NCBI GenBank assembly: GCA_007119395.1
Contig: SKPS01000286.1
Span: 1-6,927 of the forward strand
DNA length: 6,927 bases
Reading direction: 5' to 3'
From: Lentimicrobiaceae bacterium
Lineage (GTDB): Bacteria; Bacteroidota; Bacteroidia; Bacteroidales; SKPS01
The notes under the pieces were generated by a model that worked only from the letters and a program-made list of their open reading frames with translations, did not search any database and had not been told where the DNA came from. Made by a program: the position numbers and the translations under genes. Positions 6,140 to 6,927 of this stretch are shown one piece after another (the stretch's first letter is position 1; each line of letters opens with the position of its first letter).

Positions 6140-6182
6140 GGGTGTACAGGAAAGAGAGTGTGTCAAATTAAATTGTATTAAG

Positions 6183-6563
6183 ATGGGAAAGAATATACGG
6201 GGATGCGCTAGAACAGGGAATCTGGTGGTTGATTTGAGTTTTGAGTTTGCTTTGGGGGTAATCGAATATTGTCGTAGGCTGGAGGGGGACAAAAAGTATG
6301 TGATAGCTAATCAGTTATTAAGGTCAGGGACTTCGATTGGGGCAAACATCAGGGAGGCCCAGAATGCTGAGAGCGGAAGAGATTTTCTTCATAAGATGAA
6401 GCTGGCTGCCAAGGAGCTTGAGGAGACAGAATTTTGGTTCTTGTTGTGTGAGCACAGCGAAGGTTTTCCCGACTGTGTACATTATTATGAGCCGATATCT
6501 GCATTACGCAGGGTAATAAACAGCATAATCGGAACCACCAGCAAAAGCTTGATTCGAGAGTAA
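6183..6563 (+). CDS. Four-helix-bundle protein (S23 / 23S rRNA intervening-sequence protein family)
   Basis: The 126-residue product matches the S23/IVP-type four-helix-bundle family, first known from ORFs inside 23S rRNA intervening sequences and related in fold to the Avd accessory protein of diversity-generating retroelements. Signature segments: VVDLSFEFALGVIEYCRRL (helix 1, about 15-33), NQLLRSGTSIGANIREAQNAES (43-64, the family hallmark), FLHKMKLAAKELEETEFWFLLC (68-89) and a last helix PISALRRVINSIIGTT (104-119). The protein is pentamer-forming and basic in characterised relatives; its cellular role is unknown. I chose ATG 6183; the frame continues upstream to a GTG at 6135, but that lies inside the minisatellite. 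No clear promoter or Shine-Dalgarno is seen, and an AGGAAAGAG at 6148-6156 is too far away to serve. No 23S rRNA flanks it, so this is a free-standing copy. Confidence 0.9.
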   Translation: MGKNIRGCARTGNLVVDLSFEFALGVIEYCRRLEGDKKYVIANQLLRSGTSIGANIREAQNAESGRDFLHKMKLAAKELEETEFWFLLCEHSEGFPDCVHYYEPISALRRVINSIIGTTSKSLIRE

Positions 6564-6672
6564 AGCAATGGTCACCATCCCGACCTGTGGTGAGGGGCGT
6601 TATCCGGTTCCGTGGGGCTAAGAAAACCCTGGTGATACTTTGTCAGGGGGTAGTTGATGTTTTTTAAGGGGG
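6564..6672. other. Intergenic stretch after the four-helix-bundle gene
   Basis: About 110 bp with no coding potential that I can support. It holds a weak 6-bp hairpin TCACCA/TGGTGA (6572-6593, 10-nt loop) and a 5-bp CCCTG/CAGGG pairing further on, neither followed directly by a T-run, so neither is a convincing terminator. The + strand is G-rich here, somewhat like the minisatellite but without its unit. Confidence 0.5.
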
Positions 6673-6706
6673 TTTGTCGTATTAAGTGGATTTTGGCTTA
6701 TATTTG
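6673..6706 (+). promoter_or_regulatory. Candidate Bacteroidota promoter upstream of the interrupted gene
   Basis: TTTG (6673-6676), a 22-bp spacer and TATATTTG (6699-6706) match the Bacteroidota TTTG/TAnnTTTG promoter in both boxes. The expected start of transcription is around 6711-6714, giving a leader of about 55-58 nt, A-rich, before an ATG at 6769. The promoter points into the short reading frame that ends at the IS boundary. Confidence 0.55.
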
Positions 6707-6768
6707 TCACAACGGTTTCAAAAAAACCAAATCCTATAAAAATCCATTAATAACATATATTTTGAAGA

Positions 6769-6801
6769 ATGAAGAAGTCTAACTATATGATCCATCCATT
6801 A
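6769..6801 (+). pseudogene. 5' stub of a gene interrupted by the IS
   Basis: ATG at 6769 opens MKKSNYMIHPL, and the frame then meets TGA at 6802-6804. That TGA is the first triplet of the inferred IS left end, so only the first 11 codons of the host gene remain and the stop is supplied by the element. A good promoter and an A-rich leader precede it, as expected of a real Bacteroidota gene. The MKK start with basic then hydrophobic residues is compatible with the beginning of a lipoprotein or secretion signal, but 11 residues cannot identify the gene. The alternative is a chance short frame. The rest of the gene should lie beyond the right end of the IS. Confidence 0.4.
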
Positions 6802-6835
6802 TGAGATGGTCCTAAAAATTTGGACAGGAACATAA

Positions 6836-6848
6836 GTTAAACTTTAAC
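6836..6848. promoter_or_regulatory. Palindrome nested in a wider inverted repeat before IS OrfA
   Basis: GTTAAA-C-TTTAAC (6836-6848) lies inside GACAGG (6823-6828) and CCTGTC (6855-6860), both sharing almost the same centre. Together they could fold the region just upstream of the OrfA ATG when transcribed from outside the element, a known way for insertion sequences to limit transposase made from read-through transcripts. The pairing is visible; the role is inferred. Confidence 0.3.
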
Positions 6849-6861
6849 GTACAACCTGTCT

Positions 6862-6927
6862 ATGAAAACAACAAGAAAGAAACACAGTCCGGCATTCAAG
6901 ACCAGAGTGGTTCTTGAGGCATTGAAA
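6862..6927 (+). CDS. IS3-family transposase OrfA, N-terminus (partial)
   Basis: The first 22 codons, MKTTRKKHSPAFKTRVVLEA plus two more, match the start of IS3/IS911-type OrfA proteins (HTH_Tnp_1), in which a basic start followed by S-x-x-F-K-x-x-V-x-L-E-A-L leads into the helix-turn-helix that binds the IS ends. In this family OrfA is normally fused to the DDE-domain OrfB by programmed -1 frameshifting; that part lies outside the window. The frame is open to the window edge. Assignment rests on a short segment but is supported by the adjacent IS-like end. Confidence 0.8.
   Translation, partial: MKTTRKKHSPAFKTRVVLEALK

Larger units (their letters stand above)
6802..6927 (+). mobile_element. 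IS3-family insertion sequence, left end (partial)
   Basis: The left inverted repeat is inferred to start with TGAGATGGTCC at 6802, followed by AAAAATTTGGACAGG (to 6828). A TG start and a CC-AAAAA-TTGGACA core resemble IS3-family (IS150-like) ends. A 33-bp leader leads to a transposase OrfA start at 6862. The element runs off the window, so the right end, OrfB and the target duplication cannot be seen; the flanking bases CATTA (6797-6801) would contain any 3-5 bp target duplication. Confidence 0.75.

Noticed and set aside
6135..6182. GTG start for the four-helix-bundle protein
   Set aside because: The GTG is within the last minisatellite unit and the extra 16 residues do not resemble the family; the ATG at 6183 fits the usual length.
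5762..6292. Minus-strand 176-residue reading frame rich in His, Pro, Ser, Thr
   Set aside because: It is the translation of the 8-bp repeat, whose minus strand has no possible stop codon, and it runs into comM and the four-helix-bundle gene on the opposite strand. Low-complexity artefact.
5868..6563. Diversity-generating retroelement, given the Avd-like fold
   Set aside because: There is no reverse transcriptase and no template/variable repeat pair in the window, and the protein matches the wider S23 family.
6572..6593. Terminator for the four-helix-bundle gene
   Set aside because: The stem is only 6 bp with a 10-nt loop and no T-run follows.

Overview
The window looks like a chromosomal segment of a Bacteroidota bacterium, probably in the Bacteroidales/Marinilabiliales range. 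The reasons are: -7 elements of the TAnnTTTG type (TATCTTTG twice, TATATTTG once) in place of sigma70 promoters; little Shine-Dalgarno sequence before the starts; a Bacteroidota-style Ddl (GGNSTEYEVSL, TSALTFNK); a biotin-dependent carboxyltransferase gene followed by a small biotin carrier gene; and a four-helix-bundle (S23/IVP-type) gene beside a short-unit minisatellite.

Layout. 38-646 (+): RdgB/HAM1 purine-NTP pyrophosphatase, convergent with a minus-strand pair made of a MmcQ/YjbR-family gene (2035-1667) and D-Ala-D-Ala ligase (1645-662). 2041-2299: divergent control region with a -7 candidate facing each way and a 10-bp stem-loop at the predicted 5' end of the rightward mRNA. 2300-4218 (+): acyl-CoA carboxyltransferase and biotin carrier protein, 11 bp apart, closed by a strong intrinsic terminator (4247-4282). 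4328-5866 (+): comM/yifB, an AAA+ Mg-chelatase-like ATPase. 5868-6139: 34 head-to-tail copies of an 8-bp unit (GATGTGRR-like) with no indels and no C on the + strand. 6183-6563 (+): four-helix-bundle protein. 6673-6801: a Bacteroidota promoter and the first 11 codons of a gene that appears to be cut by an IS3-family element, whose left end (6802) and OrfA N-terminus (6862 onward) run off the window.

The left two thirds is housekeeping: nucleotide-pool sanitation, peptidoglycan precursor synthesis, and CoA-ester carboxylation or decarboxylation. The right third, from the comM stop codon onward, is plastic accessory DNA: a minisatellite, an S23-type gene and an insertion sequence. The most unusual signals are the perfectly phased, strand-asymmetric minisatellite next to the four-helix-bundle gene, the abrupt change in codon choice inside comM, and the gene start apparently truncated by the IS. 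I see no complete new multi-gene system.
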